The position numbers and the translations under genes were made by a program. The notes beneath the pieces were generated by a model, which worked only from the letters and a program-made list of their open reading frames with translations, did not search any database and was not told the DNA's origin. Shown in pieces: positions 47,319-58,299 of a stretch of 64,000 bases of DNA (within the stretch, counting starts at the first letter, position 1; each line of letters opens with the position of its first letter). Source of the stretch: Odontesthes bonariensis (lineage: Eukaryota > Chordata > Actinopteri > Atheriniformes > Atherinopsidae); NCBI RefSeq assembly GCF_027942865.1, contig NC_134513.1:36635429-36699428 (forward strand). Direction: 5' to 3'.

Positions 47319-47634
47319 CAGTTTTAAGTTTCCTCCTGGTTCCAGCTCCCTGTCCACGTCAAACTGTGACACTCCTGAGGAAGCAGAGTGGCTGTTTTTC
47401 AGCCTACATGTTGAACATTTACACCATTTAAACCAAAATAGTGACGAATAATAAACTTGCAACAATCACGAGTTAAGAGCGACACATAGACAGGATGAAT
47501 GTGTTCACAGTAATGTTTAACTTAAAGTAATGTAATGATTTTACTACACGTCAACGTGCACAGCGCTGACAGAAAAGTCTCGACTGATGACTCATCGGGG
47601 CTTCTAACAACTTTGCGTCCAATGAAACACTTTC

Positions 47635-48382
47635 TTAACACATTGACTCCCAAGTCACGTAAATCTACGTTTTTACTGCCCATGTGTTGGCTCCCAAAAG
47701 GTAAAAATACTTTTTTACGGTTTTTTTTATGGATTCTGAATCTATACATTCTAATGCACATTCTGTGTGATTTTTGTAATTATGTGATGAACAGAACTGA
47801 CATAGATGGCAGTCAAAAACTGGTGTCATCATCTGGACATTTTGATCATTACGCCAATGGCTTTGCGTCAACTCAAGAACAATTTTGATAACGCTGCATT
47901 GATTGTTGTGCATTTCCGCATTTTGTCCAATCACACGTGTCGGTTTCCAGAGGGACATAAACAAACAACAAGAAGGAGAAGAAGACACGCGACAAGTCTA
48001 AGGAGGCGGTCTTATGAACAGGTTAGCTTTGCAACATGCGACACGACGCAAATCCTCTGACCCGGATATGTAAGTATCTAAAGTGCCACAGGCTGAAAGA
48101 GCGCACCTTTCACAAAAGCCCCGATATCTCAGTTTGTTGTTGATTTTGGAGGATACCCGCCTTGGTTTAGCTAAGGATAGCTCGCTAATGGCGGCACCTA
48201 GAGACACGCAGTTTTGACCCACAAAGAATTTAAAGTCTCAGCTTTCAAACGAGCCATAACATGTTTCAGTGGCTCTATCACATAATATGCTGTGACTGTA
48301 CAAAAAACGTCAAAAAAATGGTTTAGAACGCTGGGAGTCTACGACATAATTCTGTAAAAACCGCCGGTATTCAATGTGTTAA
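47635..48382. mobile_element. Non-autonomous piggyBac-like element (740 bp)
   Basis: TTAA at 47635-47638 and at 48379-48382 flank a 740-bp body that starts CACATTGACTCCCAAG and ends ATTCAATGTG; the first eight and last eight bases are perfect inverted repeats (CACATTGA / TCAATGTG). TTAA target duplication is the signature of piggyBac transposons. Inside there are only short frames without transposase features, so the copy would be a MITE-like derivative. A second inner pair, ACGTTTTTAC near the left and GTAAAAACCG near the right, extends the inverted similarity. Confidence 0.65.
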
Positions 48383-48573
48383 ATTTGAAATAGTGGGCGG
48401 AGCCTGATCAGACCACTGGAGCTGACCAATCAGAGCAGTCTGAGCTTCTGTCTTTGGAGGAAATGTTCAGATATATGCTCTTTTGACTCCTTTTGGGAAC
48501 TTTAAACAGCTGCTGAATGATTTTGATACTCAAAGCCGGATCTTTATCATGATGGGCTCTTATTGATCCCCAC

Positions 48574-49508
48574 TTAAGGCCTCAGTATGCTTCTCCGTCA
48601 CTATCCGTCAATGTGTCTCTGTAGTTTGTCCTTTCGAAGTTCTCCGTCGGGCTGTCGGATACTCAAGGCAGTTCACCTCCCGATCAGTGGGCAGCGCTAC
48701 GTTAGACGACCTAATCTGGTGACGTCTATGGTGAAAGTGGTTGATTGATTGTTCACCTTCCGGCTCCGTTCCACTCCTCACAGTGAACGATGGCGACCTA
48801 GAGAAAAAGACTGTTGTTGTAGGAGTTGGAGCTTGTTGATGTTGAAATGCAAATAATTTTGACCAAATGTTGACCGGCACACAGTAAACTCTTTCAGAAA
48901 TGGCGGTGTTGTTCTGAGAGGAAGGAGCTAAACCGGAAAAGTGATTCCAGAAATTGTAAAATTAGCCGACCAATCAATAGACATTCTGAATGAAATAGTT
49001 TCTGTACTTTTCCACAATGACCTAAAGTGTTCCAGGAATGGGAAGACAAAACAATTAGCCTGGGAAAGCAAGGGCAGATTCACACACACACATTGTTTGG
49101 CTGATTCAGAGAATATGATGAAGCATGTTGAACCTACTCATGTCCAATCATACTCAGTCGAGTGTGAGTCCAACCTATGAGGCTATAAATGCAAATGATA
49201 CCCGGAAATCATGGCCAGTCTGACGGATTTCCTGCGGGAGCTCTGTTCCTGTTCATTTAATTTCCCTCTGGGATAAATAAAGTATTTTTGAATTTGAATT
49301 GAATTGAATTCCACTGAGCCAAGCGCTGATATGCCTGACGTGTGATTACCAATAAACACTTTATTTAACTTGAGATTCCTCCGGCTTGTTCTTGAGCTGC
49401 CACTGAAAGACTCGATCTAACAATTTGCTTCAACGGATAGATAGGAATGTTGGCCGACGCACGCTCTCAGAGAGGGCTCTCCGTAGGCGACCATAAATCA
49501 GCCTTAAA
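48574..49508. mobile_element. Possible Harbinger/ISL2EU-like element
   Basis: The left text TTAAGGCCTCAGTATGCTTC and the right text, read in reverse complement, TTAAGGCTGATTTATGGTCG share the outer TTAAGGC and a TATG step, and both are followed by CTCCGTC or CTACGGAG. Such ends are common in fish PIF/Harbinger-type DNA elements with TAA targets. No transposase is seen, and a LINE tail sits inside at 49245-49310. The pairing of these two ends is uncertain. Confidence 0.35.
49245..49310 (+). mobile_element. LINE 3' tail
   Basis: AATTTCCCTCTGGGATAAATAAAGTA followed by TTTTTGAATTTGAATTGAATTGAATT resembles the 3' end of truncated non-LTR retrotransposons in fish, which stop in short tandem GAATT steps. 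Only the tail is seen; upstream sequence has no reverse transcriptase. Confidence 0.55.
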
Positions 49509-49510
49509 GA

Positions 49511-50194
49511 TGACTGCGGTCATTATCAGCTGGTTATTAATTAGTGCTTTTCAACATCTACAAAATAAGAAATTAGAATCTGTTTGCTCTGATAGAAGAT
49601 AGTAATGATGGCTGTTTTATGACTCAACGATTAATCAGTTATTAGATAAATAGAAGAGCTGGCTTCAGCTCAAAGTTACCTGAGTGCTAATTATTTGAAA
49701 ACAGAACGTTTCAGTCAGCAAAGACATGTAGCGATAATTCACAAGTTTTAATTTTTCTTAAAACTGACAATCCATGAAGCTGTAAATGTTTCCACAGCAT
49801 CACATAAATCTCTCTGGTGTTAAAATGAGAATGAAATGTTCACCTTCATCCTCATTTTTTTCCTCAGCTGTGTTTTTATTGGCAGATTATTTCCTGTCGA
49901 GTCTCTGATCTTCAGTTTGTTTTTTTTCAAAATTTTTGTGCTGCTTTCTGTAAAAATCACCTTCTTCCTCCTCGTGCTCTTCTCCCAGCATCTCCATTGT
50001 TGGTTTCCCATAGCAACCAGCCTGTTGGAAGATCTGCGGTTGTCATGGCAATGTGCTGCGACAGCACGCCCTGTCAGCGTCGGACCAATAATTGCAGATG
50101 GATGGCGTCGATTCCTTTTATAGAGCGGTTGGAGTGTTGGAGGAGGCAGAAGGAACAGCTCTATGGGAGGGACAGAGACTGCAGGCCGCTGTAA
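49511..50194. other. Intergenic, no recognised element
   Basis: AT-rich sequence with short frames only. Nothing identified. Confidence 0.7.
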
Positions 50195-50665
50195 ACAACA
50201 ACAACACAATGTAAACAACAACATACTCTAAATAACAACAACACGCAGTAAAAAAACAACAACACGCCATAAACAACAACACACAGTAAAAAAAACAACA
50301 ACATCAACATGCTCTAAACAACAATAACACGCTGTAAACAACAACAACACAATGTAAACAAAGACAACACGCTGTAAACACTAACACGTTGTAAACAACA
50401 ACACGCTGCATCAACAACACAGTAAATAACAACAACATCATGTAAACAACAACAACCTGTAAATAACAATAATGTGTTGCAAACAACAACAACATGCAAT
50501 AAACAACAATAACATAATGTAAACAACAACAACACGCTGTAAATAACAACATAATGTGAACACCAACAACACAATGTAAACAAAAACAATACACTGTAAC
50601 CAACAACAAAACGCCATAAACAACAACTACACAGTAAATAACATCATAATGTAAACAATAAAAGC
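50195..50665. repeat. GTAAACAACAACAACACGCT array
   Basis: A degenerate tandem array with a basic 20-bp unit (GTAAACAACAACAACACGCT) and many shorter versions. It alternates GTAAACA or GTAAATA with (AAC)n and ACGC, ACAC or ATGC steps. The minus strand translates into Val/Leu/Cys-rich nonsense and is not coding. Confidence 0.93.
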
Positions 50666-51639
50666 AACAGCTGGTGAATCCACCACTTGCATCCAGCAGC
50701 AGTTTGAAGGCCTGAGGTGAGTTAGGAGTTCTGATGAGTTCAGGTTCAACTGAGGTGGGAGGTTGAGACATTCAAACCCAAAGTGAAGCTGAGGATACAA
50801 ACGTATCCATGTGCACATGTGAACGATATTTTGCTGCATTTTACTGCGCTGAAATGACATTTACATGGACAACTGCAACAAAGAGAATTATGGGAAAAAT
50901 CATAAAATAAGGCTGCACAATGAATCAGATTTTGCTCTCAAGATTTTTTGCTCTCCCACAGAGGGTGAGAATTTCCCTCAGAGAGTGACGGGTTGGAGAG
51001 GTCATAATGACGGGGAAAAGGTGGAGGTAGATGGGGCACAGGGGGGGTCTGAATGGGAACCAGTGTGTCAGCAGTAATGAGGACTGGGTTTCTCTGAATA
51101 CTGAGGAAGTACCAGGGGGGACCAGACCCTCTGAGGAGACAGATGTGACAGATGCTGAGCTGCTGTCCCTAACCCTAACTGATGATCTCTGGACTGAGAA
51201 CAGATGAAACTAACAGAGATGAACACCAGTTCTTGGCCACTCAAACACTGAAGAATCAGGATCTGATTAAAGACGCTTTACTGATTCTTCCTGACGTTCA
51301 TTTCACTGATTTTCTGTCGTTTTTATGTGGATAAAATGAGAGAAAAATATGAAAAAGGTCAGAAGTTGGAACAGCTTTGTTCATAGTTGTGTTCATGAGT
51401 TCAGAAAAGGATCAAAAAGGAGAAAAGAAAAGAAAAACGTGGAAATGTGCTCAGAATCCAGTGTTCACGACAAGTTGTGGAATCCAGGTGTCACCATGCA
51501 GTGATGTCATCAGTGACGTCACCACATGTAGGTGAGGTGATTACATTGAAACTTTTACAGAGTCTCTTTATCTCTGCAGCCTGTTGGAAAATGCTGTCAG
51601 ATGTTTTTAAGGGGCCCCCAATGTTCTGCTCTGGGCCCC
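50666..51639. other. Intergenic, no recognised element
   Basis: Unique-looking sequence with short frames only; no gene or named repeat was recognised. Confidence 0.65.
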
Positions 51640-52030
51640 AGAAGTTGCTCAGTCCGCCCCTGCTGGTTGAATGCTCCTCTTCATCAGCTGCACCTTCATC
51701 CTTCCTCCGGCTGCCCAGAGGAGACGGACAGCCATGATGCCTCCTCCTCCTCCTCCTCCTCCCGCGGTGAATGACGGAAAAACACCAACATGAAGCTCCG
51801 CTGCTCAGCCGCCGGTTCGGTCCACTAACCCGCCTCCCTGCAGGACTCTGGAAAAGCGGGACGCGCTCGGAACCCTGCAGCCCGCTGAGGACCGTCCGCG
51901 GTTCGGTTCCGCCCGGCAGCAGCAGACAGTCCAGGCCGCCTCCGTGCCTCTGCGCCACGGCTTGTTTGGGTGAGATGGAGGAGACCCAGGGCTGAAGAGG
52001 CTCCAGCGATGCCCAACATGTAAGATGGAG
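51640..52030 (+). promoter_or_regulatory. CpG-rich patch, candidate gpr19 promoter and first exon
   Basis: The only clearly CpG-rich stretch outside the tbk1 exons. It contains a (CCT)n run at 51741-51761 followed by CCGCGG, GCCGCCGG, GGACGCGCTCGG, CGTCCGCGG and CGCCCGGC. Possible donors are GGTGAGAT at 51969 and ATGTAAGATGG at 52019. It lies about 5 kb upstream of the gpr19 coding exon on the same strand, which itself begins at a splice acceptor, so a noncoding first exon here would fit. No transcript evidence is available. Confidence 0.4.
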
Positions 52031-52480
52031 CCGTCACATTCATTATTTATTTCATGCCATTTTCTGTGAAATGAAGCGCGTTCACGCTCAGTTCCGTCGT
52101 GTTTGTCACATTCATGCTGTGAAACGGGTTGAATGTCATTTCCTTTAGGAGGTTGAGGCTGGATTTAATGAACCCCGGTTATCAGAGGGTGTGTGAGCAG
52201 AGGAAGAGGAGGGAGGAAGATGATGAGCCTCTGGAATGATTCAGAGGATTAAAAGCAGGAACGGTCAGAAAAGGATGATCCCAGGAAGCCTGGAGATGTC
52301 TGCAACCCACAAATATCCGTGAATTTACAGTGAGGAGCAACAAGTTCTCCGCCTGAGAGCTTTGGTTCGTTTTTCATTTCAAATCAGTGTTTAAGAGGTG
52401 AGAAAAGTCAAAAAACAGTCCAGGTCACCTCCCGGCTGAAAGAAGCAGTTGTGACATGCTGGGAACACCATTCAGCCCGC
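52031..52480. other. Noncoding stretch before the 22-bp array
   Basis: Single-copy looking sequence, probably in the first gpr19 intron if the CpG patch is its promoter. Nothing recognised. Confidence 0.6.
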
Positions 52481-54909
52481 ATCGTTTCATCCGTTGACAA
52501 ACATAATTTCATCTGTTGACAAACATCGTTTCACCTGTTGACAAACATCGTTTCATCTGTTGACAAACATCGTTTCATCTGTTGACAAACATCGTTTCTT
52601 CTGTTGACAAACATCGTTTCATCTGTTGACAAATATCGTTTCTTCTGTTGACAAACATCGTTTCTTCTGTTGGCAAATATCGTTTCATCTGCTGACAAAC
52701 ATCGTTTCATCTGTTGACAAACATCGTTTCATCTGTTGACAAACATCGTTTCACTTGTTGACAAACATCGTTTCATCTGTTGACAAACATCGTTTCACCT
52801 GTTGGCAAACATCGTTTCACCTGTTGGCAAACATCGTTTCATCTGTTGACAAACATCGTTTCATCTGTTGACAAACATCGTTTCATCTGTTGACAAACAT
52901 CGTTTCTTCTGTTGACAAACATCGTTTCTTCTGTTGACAAACATCGTTTCATCTGTTGACAAACATCGTTTCACCTGCTGACAAACATCGTTTCATCTGT
53001 TGACAAACACCGTTTCATCTGTTGACAAACATCGTTTCACCTGTTGACAAACATCGTTTCATCTGTTGACAAACATCGTTTCACCTGTTGACAAACATCG
53101 TTCCATCTGTTGACAAACGTAGTTTCACCTGTTGACAAACATCGTTTCATCTGTTGACAAACATCGTTTCACTTGTTGACAAACATCGTTTCATCTGTTG
53201 GCAAACATCGTTTCACCTGTTGACAAACATAGTTTCACCTGTTGACAAACATCGTTTCATCTGTTGACAAACATCGTTTCACCTGTTGACAAACATCGTT
53301 TCACCTGTTGACAAACATCGTTTCACCTGTTGACAAACATCGTTTCATCTGTTGACAAACATCGTTTCACCTGTTAACAAACATCGTTTCACCTCTTAAC
53401 AAACATTGTTTCATCTGTTAACAAACATTATTTCATCTGTTAACAAACATTATTTCATCTGTTAACAAACATCGTTTCATCTGTTAACAAACATCGTTTC
53501 ACCTCTTAACAAACATCGTTTCATCTGTTAACAAACATTATTTCATCTGTTAACAAACATTATTTCATCTGTTGACAAACATCGTTTCACCTGTTGACAA
53601 ACATCGTTTCTTCTGTTGACAAACATCGTTTCATCTGTTGACAAACATCGTTTCACCTGTTGAGAAACATTGTTTCATCTGTTAACAAACATCGTTTCAT
53701 CTGTTGACAAACATCGTTTCTTCTGTTGACAAACATCGTTTCATCTGTTGACAAACATCGTTTCATCTGCTGACAAACATCGTTTCATCTGTTGACAAAC
53801 ACCGTTTCATCTGTTGACAAACATCGTTTCATCTGTTGGCAAACATCGTTTCACCTGTTGACAAACATCGTTTCACCTGTTGACAAACATCGTTTCATCT
53901 GTTGACAAACATCGTTTCATCTGTTGACAAACATCGTTTCATCTGCTGACAAACATCGTTTCATCTGTTGACAAACACCGTTTCATCTGTTGACAAACAC
54001 CGTTTCATCTGTTGACAAACATCGTTTCATCTGCTGACAAACATCGTTTCACCTGTTGACAAACATCGTTTCATCTGTTGACAAACATAGTTTCACCTGT
54101 TGACAAACATCGTTTCATCTGTTGACAAACATCGTTTCACTTGTTGACAAACATAGTTTCACCTGTTGACAAACATCGTTTCATCTGTTGACAAACATCG
54201 TTTCACTTGTTGACAAACATCGTTTCATCTGTTGGCAAACATCGTTTCACCTGTTGACAAACATAGTTTCACCTGTTGACAAACATCGTTTCATCTGTTG
54301 ACAAACATTGTTTCACCTGTTGACAAACATCGTTTCACCTGTTGACAAACATCGTTTCATCTGTTGACAAACATCGTTTCACCTGTTAACAAACATCGTT
54401 TCACCTCTTAACAAACATCGTTTCATCTGTTAACAAACATTGTTTCATCTGTTAACAAACATCGTTTCACCTCTTAACAAACATCGTTTCATCTGTTAAC
54501 AAACATTATTTCATCTGTTAACAAACATTATTTCATCTGTTAACAAACATCGTTTCATCTGTTAACAAACATCGTTTCACCTCTTAACAAACATCGTTTC
54601 ATCTGTTAACAAACATTATTTCATCTGTTAACAAACATTATTTCATCTGTTGACAAAGATCGTTTCACCTGTTGACAAACATCGTTTCACCTCTTAACAA
54701 ACATCGTTTCATCTGTTGACAAACATCGTTTCACCTGTTGACAAACATCGTTTCATCTGTTGACAAACATTGTTTCACCTGTTAACAAACATCGTTTCAC
54801 CTCTTAACAAACATCGTTTCATCTGTTAACAAACATTATTTCATCTGTTAACAAACATTATTTCATCTGTTAACAAACATCGTTTCATCTGTTAACAAAC
54901 ATCATTTCT
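52481..54909. repeat. 22-bp minisatellite (CATCTGTTGACAAACATCGT)
   Basis: About 110 copies of a strict 22-bp unit made of ATCGTTTCATCTGTTG then ACAAAC. Variants are spread in blocks: CACCTGTTGAC, CTTCTGTTGAC and TTGGC early, then blocks of CTGTTAACAAACATTATTT and CCTCTTAAC at about 53370-53560 and 54380-54910. The repeated order of variants (compare 53050-53560 with 54100-54620) shows that blocks of several hundred bases were duplicated after the first expansion. Confidence 0.97.
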
Positions 54910-56430
54910 GCATCTCAGACCTGCAACACATCCCATAATAGTCAGGACAGAGACAGACTCAGCCTGCAATGGAAGCTGCTGTATGAAATGTAAAAATACG
55001 TCAAAATGAATTCAATTAAACTCATTAAATTATTGGCTTAATTCTATCTGCAGTGAAATAAAAGTCCATTTAAGTTATTTAATTATCTAATTAAATGGCA
55101 TTTTTCATACTCTCCATAAGTCTTCAGTCAGTTATTAGATGAACATAAGTTAATGACATGTTAAAACAGCCTGAGTGGTAATGACTTTAAACAAAGAGAG
55201 CTACAAATAGTCTATAATGACACAGAAGAGCCACCAATCAGAGTCTGCCCAACATCCCAGAGCTGGAAAATAAACCCCAGAGGTTGGTTTCATCCGTTAA
55301 AATGAGGAATTAGTGTGATATTCCATGTCAGCAGCTGTAATAAACAACAATAAACAACAATAAACAACTACCTCTGGTGTGCCACCAGATTTCCTCCCTG
55401 TCAGTGAAGCAGAAGCTGCAGTAAAACCTGCACATTTTCACTCATTTTGCTTTTCTTCAGCATCTTTACTCCTGTTAGAACGATAAGAGGAGTCATTTGA
55501 GCCTTCAGGCTGTGATTAAAAGCTGAAACCTTCACTGTATCTGCTGAAAGAAGGAAGAAGCTGTGCCCACCTGAACATTTTCAGATTCCTCCGCTACAGA
55601 AACCCTAAAACGTTGGTTATTAATTCCATTTTAATCCTAAACAGAAACGTTTTGGTCACAGATTCTTCTACGTAAACCTAAATTTGATTCAACTGAGCCG
55701 AATTTAATTGTACTTTATATGAAATAATTTGTCATGAATCTTAACTGGTTACTGTCAGAATAATCCGCCTTATTTAGTGGATTTTTCTGACTTTACAGTA
55801 GGCATTAGTGTTAGCTGGAGGTGGTTTCTGAGGACTAAATCCAGCTGAGTTAGCACAACAGAGAGCTCATTTCTCCTGGGCTTCTTCACAACCTTAATGG
55901 TCGCTCTCAGAGGAGACCGGGGAACCTGTGGACTCCTGACTGGGCCCCAGTGAAGGAGTAATGAAATCAGGAGCTATAAATTCTATGGCTTCGGATATAA
56001 GGTTTGATGTGTTTCAGCTCATGCTGCAGTGAGAACAAAACCAAGGCTTTAGTGTTTTTAAACCGTCCTACTCATGCTTCCAGCAAATTAATATAAATGT
56101 AAAATGCATCCAGCCTTTGGTTTCTGGAGGTTTAACGTTTCCCCAGGTCTGATTTCAGATGTGGAACTGCGTCTTCATTAATCGTCATCAACAGCAGTGT
56201 TTGTTTCCTTTATGAGCAGTGATGTCAGCCCTCTGTACATCTTCATTAGACCAAAAGGAAAAGCAGTTAACTTCATTCTTTTAACAGGACTGTGACGCTA
56301 ACCAGCCTAAATACTGAGCAGCTGATCCTAAACACTGATGTGAAGATTCTGATCTGACACAGAGACACATGCAGCATGTTTAATATGTGCTATTGTTCAC
56401 TTAAGACAATTAAATCCTTAATTGAAAACG
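54910..56430. other. Noncoding, AT-rich
   Basis: No gene or named repeat. A short AATAAACAAC triplication lies at 55339-55370. Confidence 0.7.
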
Positions 56431-56462
56431 GAAAGGGTGAAGCAAACTAGCTTCACCCTTTC
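56431..56462. other. Perfect 13-bp hairpin
   Basis: GAAAGGGTGAAGC at 56431-56443 and its exact reverse complement at 56450-56462, with a 6-base loop AAACTA. Adding a G-T pair and two further pairs would extend the stem to 16. It lies upstream of the gpr19 coding exon. It is shorter than a microRNA precursor and has no U run, so no role is assigned. Confidence 0.85.
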
Positions 56463-56966
56463 TGTGCTGACTTTAGGCAGAGCGGTGCCATCGGTTAGGC
56501 TTAGTACGAGCATCCAAACTCTGAGACAAAGTTGGTCTCCTCGCTGTGTCAAACCACCACATACTGAGAATCAAGTATTCCTTCTCTCGCCTCCATAGTC
56601 CTGTGGTTTATCACAGATCAAGATGACCTGACAGAAGTTGCAGGTGGTGGTTTGTAAAATATCTAACCTACGTTGAGGTGGAAAACTAAAAGCCTACTTT
56701 CTGTACTAAATCCAACCCAGCTCCACCCAGCTCTTACCTACCAACCATGACCATAAAAGCTGCCAACCTACCCACCTTCTTACTAACCTCTCAGCAATAA
56801 TTCCCCTTTGATCCTTTTGATCCTCCTACCTTTTGACAAACAGCCAGGTGCAGCTTACATCTCCACCTGATGGGGAAAAAACAGGCAGATGTATAAACAG
56901 CTTTTTGTAAAGAAGTAATTCATAGAACATTCCTCATTTGACTCAGGTGATGTTTGCCCGTGACTG

Positions 56967-56998
56967 TACTAACTATGAATCTGTTTGTATATCGACAG
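56967..56998 (+). promoter_or_regulatory. gpr19: Branch point and acceptor of the gpr19 coding exon
   Basis: TACTAAC at 56967-56973 matches the ideal branch-point sequence and lies 24 bases before the acceptor AG at 56997-56998 (TATATCGACAG). The exon then opens at 56999, and an in-frame TGA at 57007-57009 sits just before the start codon. Confidence 0.7.
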
Positions 56999-57024
56999 AT
57001 TGCCTCTGATGCAGCAGTATAGCT

Positions 57025-58299
57025 ATGGTGTACGCCCAATCAACAAACAGAGTTGGTGTAAATCCCTCCCTCTACTCTCCATCTTTCATGTATCAGATGT
57101 CATTTAACTTTTCCAAGAGAGAAAACTCAACTGTCCTGGCAACCTTACCCACCACTACCCTATACAGCCTCGAGGACACGTCCTCCAGCCAGTCAAACGC
57201 GACCTCTGCCTCCTATGAGCTGACTTCAGGTGAGGCTGCCATCCTGGGGCTGGTGTTTGGGGTTCTTTGGCTGGTCTCCATCCTAGGAAATGCCCTCGTG
57301 TGCCTGGTCATCCATCGGAGCCGACGGACTCAGTCCACCACCAACTACTTTGTGGTGTCTATGGCCTGTGCGGACCTACTCATGAGCCTCAGCTGTGCTC
57401 CGTTCATTCTCCTGCAGGTTGCCTCAGGACGATGGCCACTGAGTGCTGCGGCCTGCAAGCTAGTGCGCTACCTTCAACACCTCTGTCCAGGTGTTCAGGT
57501 CTACGTCCTGCTCTCAATCTCCGTAGACCGTTTCTACACAATTGTTTATCCTCTCAGCTTCAAGGTGTCCAGGGAAAAGGCAAAGAAGATGATACTGGCC
57601 TCGTGGCTGTTTGATGCAGCCTTTGTCTTGCCCTGCTTCTTCTTCTATGGATCTACATCTACAGACAGTCATTGTGACTTTTTCCTTCCAGACAGCTGGG
57701 GCAGTATAGCTTATGCTGCTGTTCACATCCTGGTTGGTTTCTTGGTCCCAGTGGCATTGATTGTGTCCTTCTACCAGCGGGTGGTCCGCTACATCTGGAG
57801 GATCAGTGCCGATGGCCACACGGTGCGCCGGACCATGAACATTGTCCCACGGACTAAAGTCAAGACCATCAAGATGTTTCTCATGCTCAACTCAGTTTTC
57901 TTCCTCACCTGGACACCTTTCTACATTGCCCAGCTGTGGCACCCAAAAGAGTCTGCCGGCCCCAACAGGCAGGGACTGCTGTTTTTCACAACCATCGCCT
58001 GGATCTGCTTTAGCTCCACAGCATCTAAGCCCACCCTGTACTCTGTCTACAATGCAAACTTCAGGCGTGGCATGCTGGAGACCTTCTGCATGTCATCCAT
58101 GAAGTGCTACCGCAGTAATGCATACACCATCACCGCCAGTTCACGGATGGCCAAGAAGAACTATGTTGGGGTGGTGGACATCCCAGGGCAAGCAAAGACA
58201 GTCACCAAGGACTCGGTGTACGATGCATTTGACCGAGAGGGGAAAGAAAAGAAGGTGGCTTGGTCAACCAACGCCAACCCTCCAAACACCTTTGTGTGA
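57025..58299 (+). CDS. gpr19: Probable G-protein coupled receptor 19
   Basis: Rhodopsin-class seven-helix receptor of 424 residues in one coding exon, close to the 415 of human GPR19. It is an orphan receptor of the plasma membrane. Visible landmarks: N-glycosylation sites N28, N34 and N58 in the outer N terminus; GN89 in helix 1; AD117 in helix 2; the disulfide pair C144 and C217; DRF at 168-170 in place of DRY; W194 in helix 4; P242 in helix 5; TWTP at 295-298 in helix 6; KPTLY at 335-339 in place of NPxxY. The tracts SRRTQSTTNYFVVSMACADL and the C-terminal NANFRRGM, SSRMAKKNYVG and NPPNTFV are GPR19 hallmarks. The start MVYA matches the family start and has an in-frame stop 18 bases upstream. 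No breaks are seen. Confidence 0.95.
   Translation: MVYAQSTNRVGVNPSLYSPSFMYQMSFNFSKRENSTVLATLPTTTLYSLEDTSSSQSNATSASYELTSGEAAILGLVFGVLWLVSILGNALVCLVIHRSRRTQSTTNYFVVSMACADLLMSLSCAPFILLQVASGRWPLSAAACKLVRYLQHLCPGVQVYVLLSISVDRFYTIVYPLSFKVSREKAKKMILASWLFDAAFVLPCFFFYGSTSTDSHCDFFLPDSWGSIAYAAVHILVGFLVPVALIVSFYQRVVRYIWRISADGHTVRRTMNIVPRTKVKTIKMFLMLNSVFFLTWTPFYIAQLWHPKESAGPNRQGLLFFTTIAWICFSSTASKPTLYSVYNANFRRGMLETFCMSSMKCYRSNAYTITASSRMAKKNYVGVVDIPGQAKTVTKDSVYDAFDREGKEKKVAWSTNANPPNTFV

Larger units (their letters stand above)
16111..47371 (+). mobile_element. Solo LTR (Ty3/gypsy-like) expanded by an internal minisatellite
   Basis: The left edge is TGTCACGATCCCTGAATTTT at 16111 and the right edge ends AAACTGTGACA at 47371, so the element has TG...CA ends with imperfect inverted TGTCAC/GTGACA termini, as in many fish gypsy-type LTRs. 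Flanks are CTCAT before and CTCCT after, four of five bases alike, possibly a decayed 5-bp target duplication. The unexpanded right part (47114-47371) has LTR order: TATTTAAT at 47170-47177, TTTGCCAGATCCTCGG about 30 bp on, AATAAA at 47313-47318, then the terminal CCAGCTCCCTGTCCACGTC. No gag or pol is present. The rest is the 31-kb array. The family call is inference from layout and ends. Confidence 0.6.

Noticed and set aside
47535..48222. Open frames of 70-117 codons in the TTAA-flanked element
   Set aside because: No transposase motif is seen and the frames overlap on both strands; the element looks non-coding.
50304..50771. Minus-strand frame with a hydrophobic Val/Leu/Cys/Tyr-rich protein
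   Set aside because: It is the translation of the GTAAACAACAAC repeat.
51491..51958. 155-codon minus-strand frame over the CpG-rich patch
   Set aside because: High GC alone lengthens frames; Arg-rich, repeat-containing text with no recognised domain.
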